A stretch of DNA of 64,000 bases from the NCBI RefSeq assembly GCF_000275845.1, contig NW_006766884.1, positions 141,976 through 205,975 of the forward strand, written 5' to 3'. The DNA comes from Dichomitus squalens LYAD-421 SS1. Taxonomy: Eukaryota > Basidiomycota > Agaricomycetes > Polyporales > Polyporaceae. The position numbers were made by a program, and so were the translations under genes. The notes beneath the pieces were generated by a model. It had not been told where the DNA came from. It saw nothing but the letters and a program-made list of their open reading frames with translations, and ran no database searches. Positions 24,392 to 40,490 of the stretch are shown piece by piece. Each line of letters begins with the position of its first letter. The first letter of the stretch is position 1.

Positions 24392-25750
24392 CTAGACCGT
24401 CTCCCCGTTACATGCGACAGTCCATTCCTTGCTGGCTGCTACTTCGGAGGCAATTATTCCTTTGTACTCCTCCATATCGGCCAACGAGATCTTGGAGCCA
24501 CCGCACACGACAAACACCACCGTCGTTCGCTTGCCGGTTCCAGGAACGAGTTTGCGGAATAAAGGAGGATTGTAAGCTGGCGAGAGCGCTGCAGCACAGG
24601 CGAGCTCCACCAACATCTTGTGGTCCTCTATAATCCAGAGCGGGTAGCGGAGCGATTATATGACGAAACGTGAGGTCTTCTCCCATTCCGAGAAGTTTTC
24701 ATGAGGACTCACCAGCAAAGGACAAGGCGGTTTGCATCGTCATCTCGTCGGGAACGCAGAAGCTCCTAACGTCTCCGCTTCTATCGAGCGCTTTCCTCAC
24801 AACCGCACCCGAAGGGTAGATTGCTCCTAGGGAAGTCGCCCGGGAGGTCAGTTTAGACAGGTGAGCTAGTGTTACATTGTGCTCCTCGCTGTATTTGGCG
24901 CTAATGCCTTCCGGTAGAATCCTTGATGACACGCTACCAGAGAAAGGTAGAAGCAATTTGAGCCATGCGTCTCCGCAGTTACGAGAGGAACTGATGCATG
25001 GAACAAGGTGAGATCGAATCTGAAAATACCAGGGGCTTACTTGCCGTCATCCCATCCGACGGCTTTGCAGCCTTCTATGATCCCACCTGCAAGTCCACCC
25101 CCACCTACGCTGCAGAAGATAGCGTCCGGTTTCACGCCGTCCGGAAGCTGATGTCTCATCTCGTACACCATGCTCGCGTGCCCTTCCCACACCAGAGGGT
25201 GGTCGTATCCGGGGACCATCACACTGTCGTAACATTGATTCCGAGTTCAGGCCAGCGCGCAATAACTATTGGGATCACTTACGCTTTCGCTTCCGCCGCG
25301 ACGGCCGCCTGCGCCCGCTGCAAGGCATGGTGGTAATATTGGCCGCCAATGTCGATCTTTGCTCCCTCTTTACGCATGAAGTCGATCGTCGCCTGACTTA
25401 CGCCATAGGGCAGGAACACCGTGCACATCAAATGCAGGATGTTGGCAGCACAAGCTGCGGCGATGCCCGCGTTCCCGCTTGAAGCGATCACAAGGTGTGC
25501 GTCAGGTCCATGGATCCGAAGGACGTGTTGGGCAAAGTGGGAGACCCCTCGATATTTGAAGGACTGGGACGGCTGCAGGTTCTGAAGGGGTTGTCAGCCA
25601 AGACGGTGTCATGTTCGTCGTCGGAATGAGAAGTAGAGAAGTGAAACGCCTCACTTCCAGCTTCAGGTATGCATCGCATCCGAGGAGCGAGGAAATGTGG
25701 ATGGAACGGATTAGGGGGGTCTCCTGCCAGAGCTTGTCAGGGTAGGCCAT
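24392..25750 (-). pseudogene. Second L-serine dehydratase copy, frameshifted
   Basis: Tandem paralogue of the copy at 21924-23296, with the same exon order: MAYPDKLWQETPLIRSIHIS at the start, PSQSFKYRG, IASSGNAG, FCSVGGGGLAGG and FRKLVPGTGKRTTVVFVVCGG near the end. Against the intact copy it lacks 25 bp just after the SNCFY codons (near 24945). The frame shifts there and meets a stop about 20 codons later, and no usable intron can remove the lesion. The intron before VPLVTAETHG also appears to start with GCAAGT, so it would be a GC-AG intron, where the intact copy has GTGAGC. Catalytic motifs elsewhere are well kept, so inactivation looks recent. Two truncated polypeptides are possible but a full enzyme is not. 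Confidence 0.8.
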
Positions 25751-28573
25751 TGTGTCAGGTATGCTGTCCCTGCATCACCTCCGTAGTATCTGTACCATCC
25801 TGCGCCTCAAGATCGAGTCACATCTATGGAACGCGTAAGATACCGGCAGGTGAGTAGTGCCCAATTCTTGTCGGCCGTTCATTTCGCCGCGCGCTTACCT
25901 GTGAGGTTCAAGCTCAGATCAAGCGCCCGACACCTGTACTCAGCACAGCGGCACCCCTGATAGCTCAGAAACCAGTCTAAACGGTACGAGTCAAAGAGTT
26001 TGCCTGCTCTGCGCTTGGTTTATACAGTACGGCAGGAAAACAGTGGACTCGGGCTTTTCTCTTTTCTACTATCCCGACTGACATGAGCCCCGCAGACACC
26101 TCCACAAACAACCTGGCGTATATCACCGCCTCGACCCGTCCAGCCCGGCTGCAGTCCCCAATCAGCCCTCGACCACGGCCGAAGGGCCGAGGGCTGGTTG
26201 GAAATTTGCGCACGACTTGGACATAACCTCGGTAACAGACCCCAAACCAATGGGGCCGGCGAGCGGCGCCACGGCTAGTATACTTCGCAAAGCGACCACG
26301 AGCTTAGAGCTAGCGTCAACCATCCAAGTCGCTGGAACAGGGTGGCGAGGAGGGTACTCACCGAATGCACCCCTCTAGGCGCTGCCGCGACGTCTCGCGG
26401 CATCTAGGCTCCATGCGGGGAGCGATGAACACTGTTGCTCGAGGACGCCATGGACGCTTCTTCATGCCGTCCTGGCAAGCTGCCGTGGACGTGCATATAT
26501 GGCGCCGTACGTGCCGTTTCGCTGCCGAATTGACCCTCTGCAGCTGCGGTCAGCTCACTAGCCGAACGCGAGGCGATGCAGGCCTCACCTGAGTGTCCCT
26601 CCCCCTGGAAGGTCAACGTTTCGAGGGCGTGTAGGCGAGGTTCTCCGTTCAGGCTGGCCGGGAGTCGACGGCGGAAATTCCGGAGCAAGTTGTTGTGATA
26701 AAGGAGGTGAAAGCGAGCTCGAAGGCGGGCTGGGACCGCCGGGCATGAATGCCCCGTCCCCGGTTCGATAGCGAGTCGGGAGGACGAGTCGGATGGAACA
26801 GGAACAGAGGCATGGGAGACTATGGTGGATGTTGCTGAGACTAAGAGATTGCTAGGCAGACGAAGAGATATTGCGCGTTCATATATGAATGCTGGTGGTC
26901 AACGCCAGGATGGTATGCTTGGTGGGGAGGCTCGGTGGCGGTTCGTGATGAGGAGTGCTGGCCGTTCTGCACTACCCATTATACCCCTGCGCACGGTGGC
27001 TGGCGAAACGCTGCTCGGTTCATGACGAATGTCATCCACCATCCCGATCACCGGCAGACTCTGAGCTGCCGGACAGTTCTTCATGTGCATCGTGCCTCAT
27101 CAGGAAGGTGATATGGCAGGGTTCCTCGCGATCACATTCCGACGGTCTCAGTAAAGTGTTTTCTGTATATCCAAGTACAACGATGCAAGGACACATCCGA
27201 TGCTTATGGACTACTCGTTCTGCGTGATCCCCGAATCTCCCAGTTGCGAATCTCCAACAGGAATCTTGTAGTGACTGCAGTATTGCGGGAGTTCGCCTGC
27301 TTTAGCCTTTGAAGGATAGACTCGAGGAGCGTTCGCGACCCCCGGTACGCCCGTAATGCCCTCCCAGCGAAGGGGGACTAGCCATGGCTTGCCTGAGGAG
27401 ACAATACAACAGAGCTCCAGTCATTCAAGAGTACGTCTCACGGATATGCCAATCGTAATCTTACCCCAGAGTTCCGAGGTAGAGAAGGGGAAGCAGTCGC
27501 CATCGTCTTCGTAGGCCGAAGGGGCCGACCAGACGAGGGGGAGCCACCGCCCAAGTCCGTCAGCCCCACCTGGTATACAACCCCAAGACTCCGGCGGCTC
27601 GGAAGTGCTAGAGGAGATACGCCAGGGACCACGAAGAACGATTTTGGTGGCAACTGTATCACTTGCTACGGCTGGCCAATGGCTGGCGTGGGTCCTGACG
27701 CTGCGTACCGTCGACAGTATCAGGTAAGGAATCAGGGCGAGGTGGTAAGGCATTACTTACAATACCTCCAGTGACGGTCGTGCGTTGTGCTCTTCCTCGC
27801 CCCAAGAGTAGCGAAGTGGGAGGATGAGGTGCAGACTATGATTCATGCTGGTGAACGATGCTGGTCGCTTTTGGTTTTACGGGCGGAGGACAGAAATCGC
27901 GTTAGAGATGCACAAGAACGAGACGGCACCGGAGAAAACATACCAAACGAGCATCTAGTACCAGGGGAGGAAGAAGACGGCAGAAGAGATGTATGATGCG
28001 TACATTGATGATACGTGTAGAGTGATCCCGTAGACAACTTATGCAGGCATGAGGGGGGAAGATAAGAAGATGATGAGGGTTCAGAGTGAAGAGGGGTCAC
28101 CGCATGATGGAACCTTTTATATTGTTCGGAGGATATGCTAACGGAATATCCCTGCGGCTGGCAGTCATGCTGGCGGACTACTCTTCACGAATGTCAACTT
28201 GTCAGCCTCGTGAAGGTAGTTCTAGATCGGCACGCAGGGGGGACTAACAAGGTGTGTCTGCGATCGTTCCCCTCCTGTCTTGAAGAGCCGAGGTGTGGCA
28301 GGTGCACCGCATCCCATGTGATTCTGTGGGAGATGTGAGACAGGCGTTTCCTGAATCGCGCACACTGCCTGGTACGAGTGCTAAGCCCGCCAGAGCCAAA
28401 GCCGTTGTGGACGTGCAACGACATCTCTGCCACCCGTAATCACGTCACAAGAACGACGACCGGATGCAAAGCGACGTAGCTTTGATGTGCAATACCGTCC
28501 ATCTAATATCGCAGTCATTACATGTCATTACAGGATCCCTTATGATATATATGTATCTACTACTTAGCGTCTT
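25751..28573. other. Gene-poor interval, nothing firmly coding
   Basis: Contains scattered short frames only. A hairpin at 26163-26196 (CAGCCCTCG paired with CGAGGGCTG) and a minus-strand frame at 27421-27753 were inspected; neither matches a family I know. The right end is the 3' flank of the SERCA gene. Confidence 0.45.
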
Positions 28574-32159
<3,586 letters not shown>

Positions 32160-32814
32160 GTCGCCGGGCAGTTAGCTCAGCGCGCAAGCAGCGTGCAACG
32201 AGCGAGTAAAGAAGGGGAAAGCCGAGCGAGGAAAGAAAAGAGAATGTATGCGGTCTGGAACTGGTGGAGAGAAAGCTTCTCGGCTATGCAGCCGGTATAT
32301 ATCAAAGACGCGCTCGCTTAAGCTGACGTGGCGAATTCCCCGGCTTGTCCGTCTGCTTCCCGGGCTGTCACCGGCGTGGAAAGGCACTCCCTTTCCAGCG
32401 TGTTCCAGCTGTGCTCTTTTCTCTTTCCTGAGAAACCTCCTCAGCCAGTCTTACTATCCCTCTCACCTTCGCAATGCTTTTCGTGCGAAGGATGTGAAGT
32501 TTTGCTCATCCGTGGGTGTGGGTGCAGGCACTTTCTTGGCCGGAGGCGCCCATGCTTTCGGCGACCGTGAGTAAAGCCCGGAGCTTGGCTACGTGCCTCC
32601 ACGCTTACACTATGTGAACTCAAAACGGCTGGTAGAGAACATTGTCTGGAGGCTATTGGTTGCGGATGTTGTCGTTCATCCTACACCCCAGTCCTCTGGT
32701 TCCCAAGGTATAACCACACGAGCGTGCTGCACACTAACTTTGAAAGACATGCATCGAGTCTGCAGACGACATCCTATACACGCTACATTGCATCGTGACG
32801 CTGCATCGTATATG

Positions 32815-32830
32815 TGTTCGGGGGGGGGGG
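32815..32830. repeat. Short G homopolymer
   Basis: A run of eleven G residues starts at 32820, in the 3' flank of the small coiled-coil gene. It is a likely slippage site and a place where base-calling may be unreliable. Confidence 0.7.
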
Positions 32831-32854
32831 TCTGTCGGCCACCCCTCGTTCCCC

Positions 32855-33386
32855 TTAATTCTTCTCCACCAGACTCTGAACACAGAGGACCTGCTGATAT
32901 GTAGTGTTCTCCACGCACTGCAATACAGGCCATTGTTGTGAGTGTGCTGCATGAACCATGTTATTTCTGCAAATGCTGACCTTGATTGTGTTGTCGCCTA
33001 CCAGCTCCTTGCTTTCCCGGATCGCGTCAACGCTCTCCTGGACTGGGCCTGACGGCGCCTCACTTGTACCCTCACCCCGTACCCTCTCGCATACATTCGC
33101 GCACCGCCTCTGCACCCTCATCTCCGTCTCCCTCCTCTTGGTCCTCACCCTCCTCCTCGACACCGTAGAGCGACTCCAGGAGCGCCAGTCTCACGGTGAT
33201 GGTCTTCAACTCCTCCCGCAACTCCTTATTTTCCTCCCAGAGAACGCGCAGCGCTTTGATTTCGTTCGTCTTATGATTTTCGATTGCGCTACGGAGGTCT
33301 TGGAGCTCCGCGACGGTGCTATCCAGGAGCTGGTCATCGAGGGGCTGAAGGTTTTGGTTTGGCTGATCGGCCGCTGGGTCGGCCAT
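32855..33386 (-). CDS. Small acidic coiled-coil protein, function unknown
   Basis: Three exons can be joined in phase. Exon 1 from 33386 starts MADPAADQPNQNLQPLDDQL and holds a heptad-like helix with the segments IKALRVLWEENKELREELKT and RLALLESLYG, then an acidic stretch. A donor after the GDGDEG codons gives exon 2, PVQESVDAIRESKELVGDN, and the last exon ends VLCVQSLVEKN with a stop at 32855-32857. The protein would be about 130 residues. The unspliced reading ends at 33072 instead and is less convincing, because the downstream helix is then lost. No family was recognised; the size and coiled-coil content fit a subunit of some complex, but that is a guess. Confidence 0.55.
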
Positions 33387-34586
33387 GGTGGGTGTGGGTG
33401 GAGGAGCAAAGTCACACGCGTGCGATTCCTGAAAGTTTTGTTCAGTCTGCTTGCAGGTCTAAGCTCCACAGACGTCAATCACAAAGAGACGCATATGTGC
33501 TGCTTGCGGCCCCAGCTTCCCTCAAGGATCCTCACGGCTAGCAGGTGTTCTAGAAGCCGCGTGCTAGCTTTCATCCGGCCGCACGTCCCTCTGTGGTGCA
33601 TACGGACCAGCAATACATGTTTTATTGGAACTGTGTGTCTAAATGTTGACCGCGCACAGGGTATGGGGTCCTATGTGAGCTCGCGAATGGGCAGGGGAGC
33701 ACGCAGGATAAGACGACAGAAGCGCTGACACATTGATGAAGTACTGGGATGTCAACAGATAGCCCTAGCCCGCACTTCGTGGTAGCAATCCCAGATTCAC
33801 AACAGAGAAAGTGCAGGGAACATAACTAAGATGATACGGGGATCTGCGGCAGATTATATATATGCACATTCTCGATTGTGAGAGTGTGTGGCGGGAATAC
33901 GGTGAGAATACGAGACGTATGTGCTCATACTCCCCCATGTTCTCTTCCCTCCAAACAGTGACTCTTCACGCGGTGATAGTCACAGCCTGCGCAGATCGTA
34001 CCCCGTACAGATTATTGTGATCTACTTGCTCAATTGACCTTAGGAGTGGGGTTCTGATCTGTTTGACGCCTTTGCACGAATCACTGTCAGCCAGTCTCAA
34101 CACTTGTTGCCCTTGGAACAACGTCGAGACGACACTGGGAGACCTGTGCTGGATCCTGGAAGCAGAAGCTGGCACTAATACCAAGTCCAAGTTCGACGAG
34201 AGTCCTTCCTCAGGCTACTTCGGTCACGTTGTCCGAGCCGTGACAATGCATGCTATCTCGGGACATCTCTGACGGTCCTCTGTCCCGCCGTAATCGCCTA
34301 AAATTGTGAGAGACCGATTTTGACTTCGAAATGAGATAGGACCCTGGAAGAAAAGAATACGACCTACATATGCAACGGGATGAAAAGGCTAAGTCAAGCG
34401 AGGTTGAGGTCGGTGTTAGCCGGAGAGAGAGCGCTAGAGAGCGGTCGGCCGCAACGGGCGTTGGTCAGAACCCGTCACCGTCCTGTGACGACAGCTCGCA
34501 ATCCCGGCGGTGTCTCGAGCACGACGCTTGCCACTTTCCTCCTCGACGGCCACATCTCCTCTCGTGTGTTTCCCTTTTCTCTAATC

Positions 34587-36596
34587 ATGGGCAATAGTGC
34601 CTCCTCCGGCCGCGGTCACCACGAGGAGACCGTCGATTTCGGGTATCTTACCCCGCAGGGCATCTATACGGGCCCGCGCGACTGGAATCAGGCTATCGTC
34701 ACGCAACTCATCGTTGAGCGCAGGCTCGCACCCTTCTACCGTCCGTTGGAAGACTATGAAGAGTCTTGGGATGATGAACAGATACTAGCTGCGCGCAAGG
34801 AGCCTCCCGAAGTGGACGGCGGCGAGCCCTCACGCGCCGAGTCAGCTAGCTCCAGCCTCACCAGGGGACACGCCAAGCGACCCAGCGCTGTGAAGGAGCC
34901 TGGCCGCAATCCCGAGGCAGCGATTTACCGCGGAGCTATAGAGTGCCCGATCTGTTTCTTGGTGCGTTCCGATGGCTGCACTCTCCCCTGGGGCCGCCCT
35001 CTTACACGGGCGCGTAGTATTATCCGCCGAATATCAATCGTTCGCGATGTTGCGACCAAGCCATTTGCACGGAATGTTTCGTGCAAATCAAGAGAGCGGA
35101 TCCTACTACCACGCATCTAGTTTCGGAGCCGGCTGCTTGTCCGTACTGCGTCCAAGAGAACTTTGGGGTCGTCTACACTCCACCGCCATGGCGTGCTGGA
35201 CTTGGCAGCGAGGGGGCGGTGAGTATCAACCCCAGCAGCAACAAGAACCTGATTTATTAATTCATCCTTTATGTTGCTCGGCGTCAAAGACGCCGCCGTC
35301 ATGGCCTGACTCTCCGAAGGCAACGTCCGATGCCGGTACCAACCCTTCGAATGCAATGAAACGTCGGAGGAAGAGTTTCGGCCACAACGACCCAGAAGTC
35401 GTTAGTGTCGGTGAGTGCAACATAACACTTACGCAAGCCATCCCGAGCGCTCACGATCCATGAATGTTGTGTCGTCTCCTTGGAATTTCAAGACCACATA
35501 CACCCTGATTGGGAGGCGAAATTGGCCGCAGTCCGCGCTGCCGTCCAACGGCGCGCAAACAGGCGCATCATCATGCGTCAGGTCGGCGACCGACTCATCC
35601 CCGTCGGCGTCACTAGTGGTCGCGTGCATGCGCTTCCCACGGAGGAGGGTGGATCTGAGGCGCCCGAGGGTAACGGGGATCGGGGAAGTCGTAGGGCGAG
35701 ACGCAGGCAGCAGAACCAAGAGCTCAGCCAGTTCCTCGGTAACATGGGCCTCGGGGGCCAGGATTTGGAGGAGGTAAGTTGATGCATGCGCATACGGAAC
35801 ACAATGCTGACGAGTCATACAAAAGCTCATGGTTATGGAGGCGATGCGCTTATCATTGCTGGAGCACGAGGAGCAACAACGTCGTCAACAAGAAGAAGAG
35901 GCGAAGAAGCAGAGAGAGCAAGCCGCTGCGGCGGCGGCGGAAGGGAATGGTGCAAGGTCTTCCGATAGCCCTGCCGCCTCATCGGAGTCCGGTCCCACAA
36001 CTGAACCTGCGCCGAGTGAATCATCCGAGTCCACTGCCCAGCCCGCTCACGACGCAGCCTCTACTCCACCCTCTCGAACGTCGCTCTCTAGCCATGTCCC
36101 TCATTCGTCAAGTCCTAGTCTCCTTTCGCCCATACCAAGCGGTCCAAGTGCAGATCACTCTCCTGGGCGCCGAAGCGGTAGATCTTCACCTTCATCGCAC
36201 TCGGATGTTGAAGCGGCTGTTCAAACCACTGCGCCTACTGCCTCTGCCGTTACGAGTCGTAGTTCCGAGCGAGAGGCGTCTGATCAACTAGCAGAGACTA
36301 CCCTGACGTCTGCTGCTACCACGGAGGGCGACTCCGGACCCCCAACGCTTCCCCCACTATTGACGGGTAGCATCCCGACAATGGCAGAATCGTTCGAACC
36401 TCAGGCGACTGATCAAACATCGACTCGGCCCTCCTTGGCAGACCCTCCGTCATTCGCATCATCGGCTTCCTCTTCCTCTTATAACGTCCTGCCGTCGTCG
36501 CCCGAGTCCTCAGTCTCGAGCAAACCGTTGCTGGATGTCGTTATTCCCTCAACTTCTGCGGTGGAGGAGGATCCAAGCACTCCAGCTGCAGCCTGA
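34587..36596 (+). CDS. SIP5: SIP5-family RING-like zinc protein
   Basis: Homologue of yeast Sip5, which was found through its interaction with Snf1 kinase and the Reg1/Glc7 phosphatase. It starts [19 protein letters not shown], with a Gly-2 that could be myristoylated. Conserved blocks are [16 protein letters not shown] and [25 protein letters not shown]-like zinc site follows: CPICFL at the end of exon 1, then [12 protein letters not shown] and ACPYC in exon 2. [15 protein letters not shown] and [17 protein letters not shown] follow. After [14 protein letters not shown] comes an [11 protein letters not shown] helix that resembles a ubiquitin-interacting motif. The last ~200 residues are Ser/Pro/Thr-rich and likely disordered. 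Five exons join with good splice sites. Confidence 0.88.
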
Positions 36597-38409
36597 GCCA
36601 TCCCCGTCTACCGCTGTACATTATGCTTTGGCGCCTCTCATGTGAGTGGTATTTGTGCTACCATTCATTGACATGGCTCAGCCTGTTGTTTCGCATGTAG
36701 TCTTTCAGCCTTCTAGATTTGTGATCCATCACCGTTTTTGAGTCGGACATTCACGATACTACGATCTTCTTGCGCCCCGAAGACCGCATCGCATCGCCTT
36801 CTTACGAAGATGATCCTACCACCGGCCGCAAGGACACTATCTCTTCGCTTTCACACTCTTCCATGTGTCCGGTCATATCCCTCCCGTGCGCTGTATTCCA
36901 TACTCCCTCCCCTCTCACGCACCTTCCACGTCAATGTATAGAATCACGATCCTTTCATCCCCCATCATCGTGTTGTGAAATTGTGTATAACTCTCGAATA
37001 ATCCCTGTCTGTCGCTGCACTGTCCCGGGCCGCGAGTTGCAAGCTTCAAGTCCCGAGATGCAAGCAATACAAGCACCAGATATCTTGCTGGGCCACGGAC
37101 GTGATATGTCACGAACACGCATTGTCACGGAACAAGTGACCGTGTCCTCTGTCCCCCAAGTCCGTGGTCAAGGACTGCCTAAGAGAGTTGGACGGTTTTT
37201 GATCTGAGGTCGGCACTTATAGTCAGCCTTCTGGCCAACCAGGTCCGTTCAATCCCCGACCGGCGACCGAGTACTAAGGTTGACATGTCTGTTGCGCCCA
37301 ACAAACATGTGCTCAACTCCCGATGTAGGACTCCGAGTTTACCCTAACGCTCTTTCTCGTTCACCTCTCAGTCTGCGTGGCCATGATGCCCGGACCTGAC
37401 GACCGCGGCCTCTCACGTTCCTCTTCTAGCTGCTGCCTACAGTCTAGAATCAACGTCGTGGACCGGCGGGGTCCTTCCGTTGACGACCAGAGTCCGGAGA
37501 CAAGGATTCCGCGACGTCTCGTCCCGTCAGTTGTGTTATGTGTGTCGAGAGCGCGGGTTTTGCTCATCCCGCCATGCTCGCAGCCGAGGTTCGGGTGCAT
37601 GCCGAATACATTCAAGTCTCGCATAGCCTCACATGCCTCGCTCATGCACCGGAACTTCGTCGCACAACGAGGTGAGCATCGCTCACGTTATCCAGCCGTG
37701 ATTGGGTCGCCGTGCTGAGAAACCAGTGAGGTAATGTGCGATCCTGTGTCTATCTTGCGGGAGGTTGTGAGTTCACAGATAGCTCACATGCCTTTCCACA
37801 CTCTGCAGAGGACCCCCACGGGGAGTATGGTGAACCTCGAGATCCTAAGGCAATCCTGCCTCGGACGGCATCCAGGACAATGCCAAGCCTCAGCGAGCCC
37901 TACCCCAGCGACCCCACAAAGAAGGCCCGGACATGCGCGTCACCTTTCACATCGCGCGCGTACTTACCTCCGCGCATTGAATTGCGTCTCCAGGCGGACG
38001 GTCCCGCTTCTCCAACATGGATCCCTCGGCCGACTCGCATCTCAGGCGTTTGAGGCCTTCCGAGCCCGCGTTCGGCGTGCGACTGATCCGCAGCACACGT
38101 TTTACGCCCGCCGGGAGCGTGGAGGCCTCGGGCATCGCCTCGACCCTTCCGTCCCGGGGAGCGGGCGCGTCCGTTGCAGGGTCCAGGCAGAGCGCAGGAT
38201 GACGGGGGACGTAAGATATATAATCTGCGCCTGCGCGACGTGTCCTCATCGACCTCTCTTCGACCCCACTACCGCGGTCTGCGTCTGGAATACGACCGTC
38301 TTCGCGGAACGCACTTCGTCCTCGCAACCCACACTCTTTTTCAAAACGTAACACGCGCCCCGACATCCGGACACACGCCCATTTACTAACCGTACACCTG
38401 GAAGACAAA
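36597..38409. other. Intergenic, no supported gene
   Basis: About 1.8 kb between SIP5 and the first RAF-like gene. Frames here are short and Arg/Pro-rich with no recognisable segment. The last ~150 bp before 38410 contain pyrimidine-rich stretches typical of fungal promoters. Confidence 0.5.
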
Positions 38410-39052
38410 ATGTTCGCAACCGCCACCCGTTCCCTGCTCTTCGTTGTCCCCGCGCTCTTTGCCGCACTCGCACTCGCCGCGCCGTTCAAGGGCGTTCCGC
38501 CCTCGGCCGCTGCAGGTGGCCAGATTGCGGTACGTGACGGGGGGTCCCGCTTCACGTACTACGACGCAGGCGAGAACGCGTGCGGATCTACCGATTCGAA
38601 CACCGCCTACGTGAGTGAATAAATCAGACCCCGCTTCTCACCTCACCACGTTGTGAGAGGCGAGCGACAGTGGTGAAACGGCTTGGCTTACGGTGTTTTC
38701 GATTCTCGGTCATCGCTTACAGATCATTGCATTGAGCCCTGCGGTACGTTCGCTCCGATGGATTTTACGGGAATTCAACGGAAGGCTGACGACTATGGTT
38801 TGCTTCAGCAATTCAACAACGGAGCTCACTGCTACAAGAAAGTTACCGTCGAGTACGACGGCCAGCAGGTCGAGGCGACGGTCACCGACGAGGTATGGCC
38901 ATTGCGCTTGCGTGCGTCTCTGAGGCTGACCGTATGCGCGTTCGTAGTGCCCAGGATGTCAGGGCACGCAGGCCGATCTCTCGCGCCCTTTGTTCGCGCG
39001 CCTTGCGCCTACGGACGAGGGTGTCATATACGGCAACTGGTGGTTCAACTGA
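38410..39052 (+). CDS. RAF/RlpA-like double-psi beta-barrel secreted protein, short form (copy 1)
   Basis: Secreted small protein of the fungal group often labelled riboflavin-aldehyde-forming enzyme and related to expansin/barwin double-psi barrels. It has a signal peptide ending near LALA, then RFTYYDAGENACGSTDSN, the IIALSP strand, HCYKKVTVEYDGQQVEATVTDE, and CPGCQGTQADLS, finishing GVIYGNWWFN just before the stop at 39050-39052. The Cys pairs and the DE-CPGC motif define the family. Four exons use GT-AG introns. Unlike the other three copies in this window it has no Thr/Ser/Pro-rich C-terminal tail. The biochemical activity of such proteins is not firmly established; wall association is likely. 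Confidence 0.88.
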
Positions 39053-39515
39053 GCATCGTTCTTGACGACGTTTCCGCCGTGGATTACGACGGTCTTTATC
39101 TGGATTGACATACCTATCTCACTGCTGTCGCTCGTTGCGTTGCTACTCGTTGCTGTCAGCTCTCACGCGCTCGCTTGTCCGCTCTTTGCAGAGCGACAGG
39201 GAGGGCTCGTCGTTCATTGATATATGTGGGTCTATTTTACAGGTTAAGTTAGTGGATTGGCCTCGGCGGTCGCTGTATTCTCGTACGGCTGTACCTTTAC
39301 CTTACCCTACGTGGTGTATAATGTATAATCTCAATGTGCTATACATGGCGAGGCATTGCTGCCGTCTTGTCTTCGCTCTGCGCCACGACAGTCCATGTCG
39401 GTCTTTGAATTTTAAGTGGTGTAGGTGTCAAGAGACCATCCATTAGGGGCTGTATGCGAGAGGCGGAGACTATGATACAGGGAGGGAGCACTGGACGGGA
39501 GCGGGTGTGTTCAGG

Positions 39516-40112
39516 CTATGGCCGCGGCTTGTCCGCCCATATTGGCTTCTGCGAGTCGGGGTCGATTGACTACGAGACATAGTGCGGGGAAGGGGTGCCG
39601 AGCCCGGCATCAGCTGCTGCGCACGCGACGCTCTATCGTCCACTCACCTGCGCGTTCTCCTGCGCCTTGGTCGCGGTCTCTCTTGCTAACCTTGCTGCAC
39701 GGTTCGCGTCGACCTTTCGTCTCAGGTCCGGGGACATGGCCTGTAGGCGATCCGGGATCATGGTGAGTCGAGTCATTGATTGACGGGTTCCCATGCAAGA
39801 CCATGTGCACCGTTCTGGAAGCACAGAGCATTATATGATGGAGGACAGACTTACGGCGTACGTCTGTTCCGGGGTGGGAACGGTGGCTGGAAGAGGGGGG
39901 GGTTCGGGACAATTTGCGATGAGTAGTGGATGGCAGGGTGAGTTTAACATTCCATGACGGACCTTTCATGATCATGTAGCCAACGCCAATGACTAGCGAG
40001 CGGTATCACCAGAGAAGTCGTGAGGGAAGGGATGAGAACAGTTAGATGGATTGTACGCACTGCCGACGGTGGACAGCGTGAGACGAAGCCACGGGAATGG
40101 TGGTGCGGACAT
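39516..40112 (-). CDS. CBP4/UQCC3-like cytochrome bc1 assembly factor
   Basis: An 86-residue protein from five short exons whose coding lengths sum exactly to 87 codons. It begins MSAPPFPWLRLTLSTVG, runs into a membrane helix (IIGVGYMIMK), then TVPTPEQTYAAMSPDLRRK, a charged helix (VDANRAARLARETATKAQ) and a C-terminus QKPIWADKPRP. A single N-terminal membrane helix followed by a (T)PTPEQ motif and charged helix is the layout of Cbp4/UQCC3, mitochondrial inner-membrane proteins that assist assembly of cytochrome bc1. The assignment is by pattern, not alignment. It is too split for simple frame scans to reveal. It is divergent from RAF-like copy 2, sharing the 378 bp spacer 40113-40490. Confidence 0.68.
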
Positions 40113-40490
40113 TTCAGACTAGCTTTGCGAAATCTTGTACTGAAACCCGTTGCAGAAACAAATGGGCCGACGAGAAGCTACAAGCACAGGGCAGACGGAC
40201 GCGCAGACGGAGGTCCGGACGAAGCGACGGGCGCCAAGGATACGCGTTTGAAGGACGGTCACGATTGACAGACGGAGAACGCGATTGGCTACGAATATGC
40301 CTGTCTAGGCTGCCCCCGCCGCCACCGCCGACGTCGTCGTCTGCTCGACGCTCGTTCCCCTTGACTCGTACTACCCGTGTAATATCGTCCCTAGATCCCC
40401 TCGGCCGTCCTCTCCCTTCACACTCGTTCTTGTCCCCCGCCTCCCCACCAAAGCCCAACCCGAGTCTCTGTTGCCACCCGTCGTTACACC

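Noticed and set aside
26163..26196. GC-rich hairpin as a terminator or regulatory RNA
   Set aside because: Intrinsic hairpin terminators do not apply to nuclear fungal genes and nothing flanking suggests an ncRNA.
26700..26790. tRNA-like segment (GGTTCGAT near 26763)
   Set aside because: The B-box resemblance is partial, no A box lies at the right distance and no cloverleaf can be drawn.
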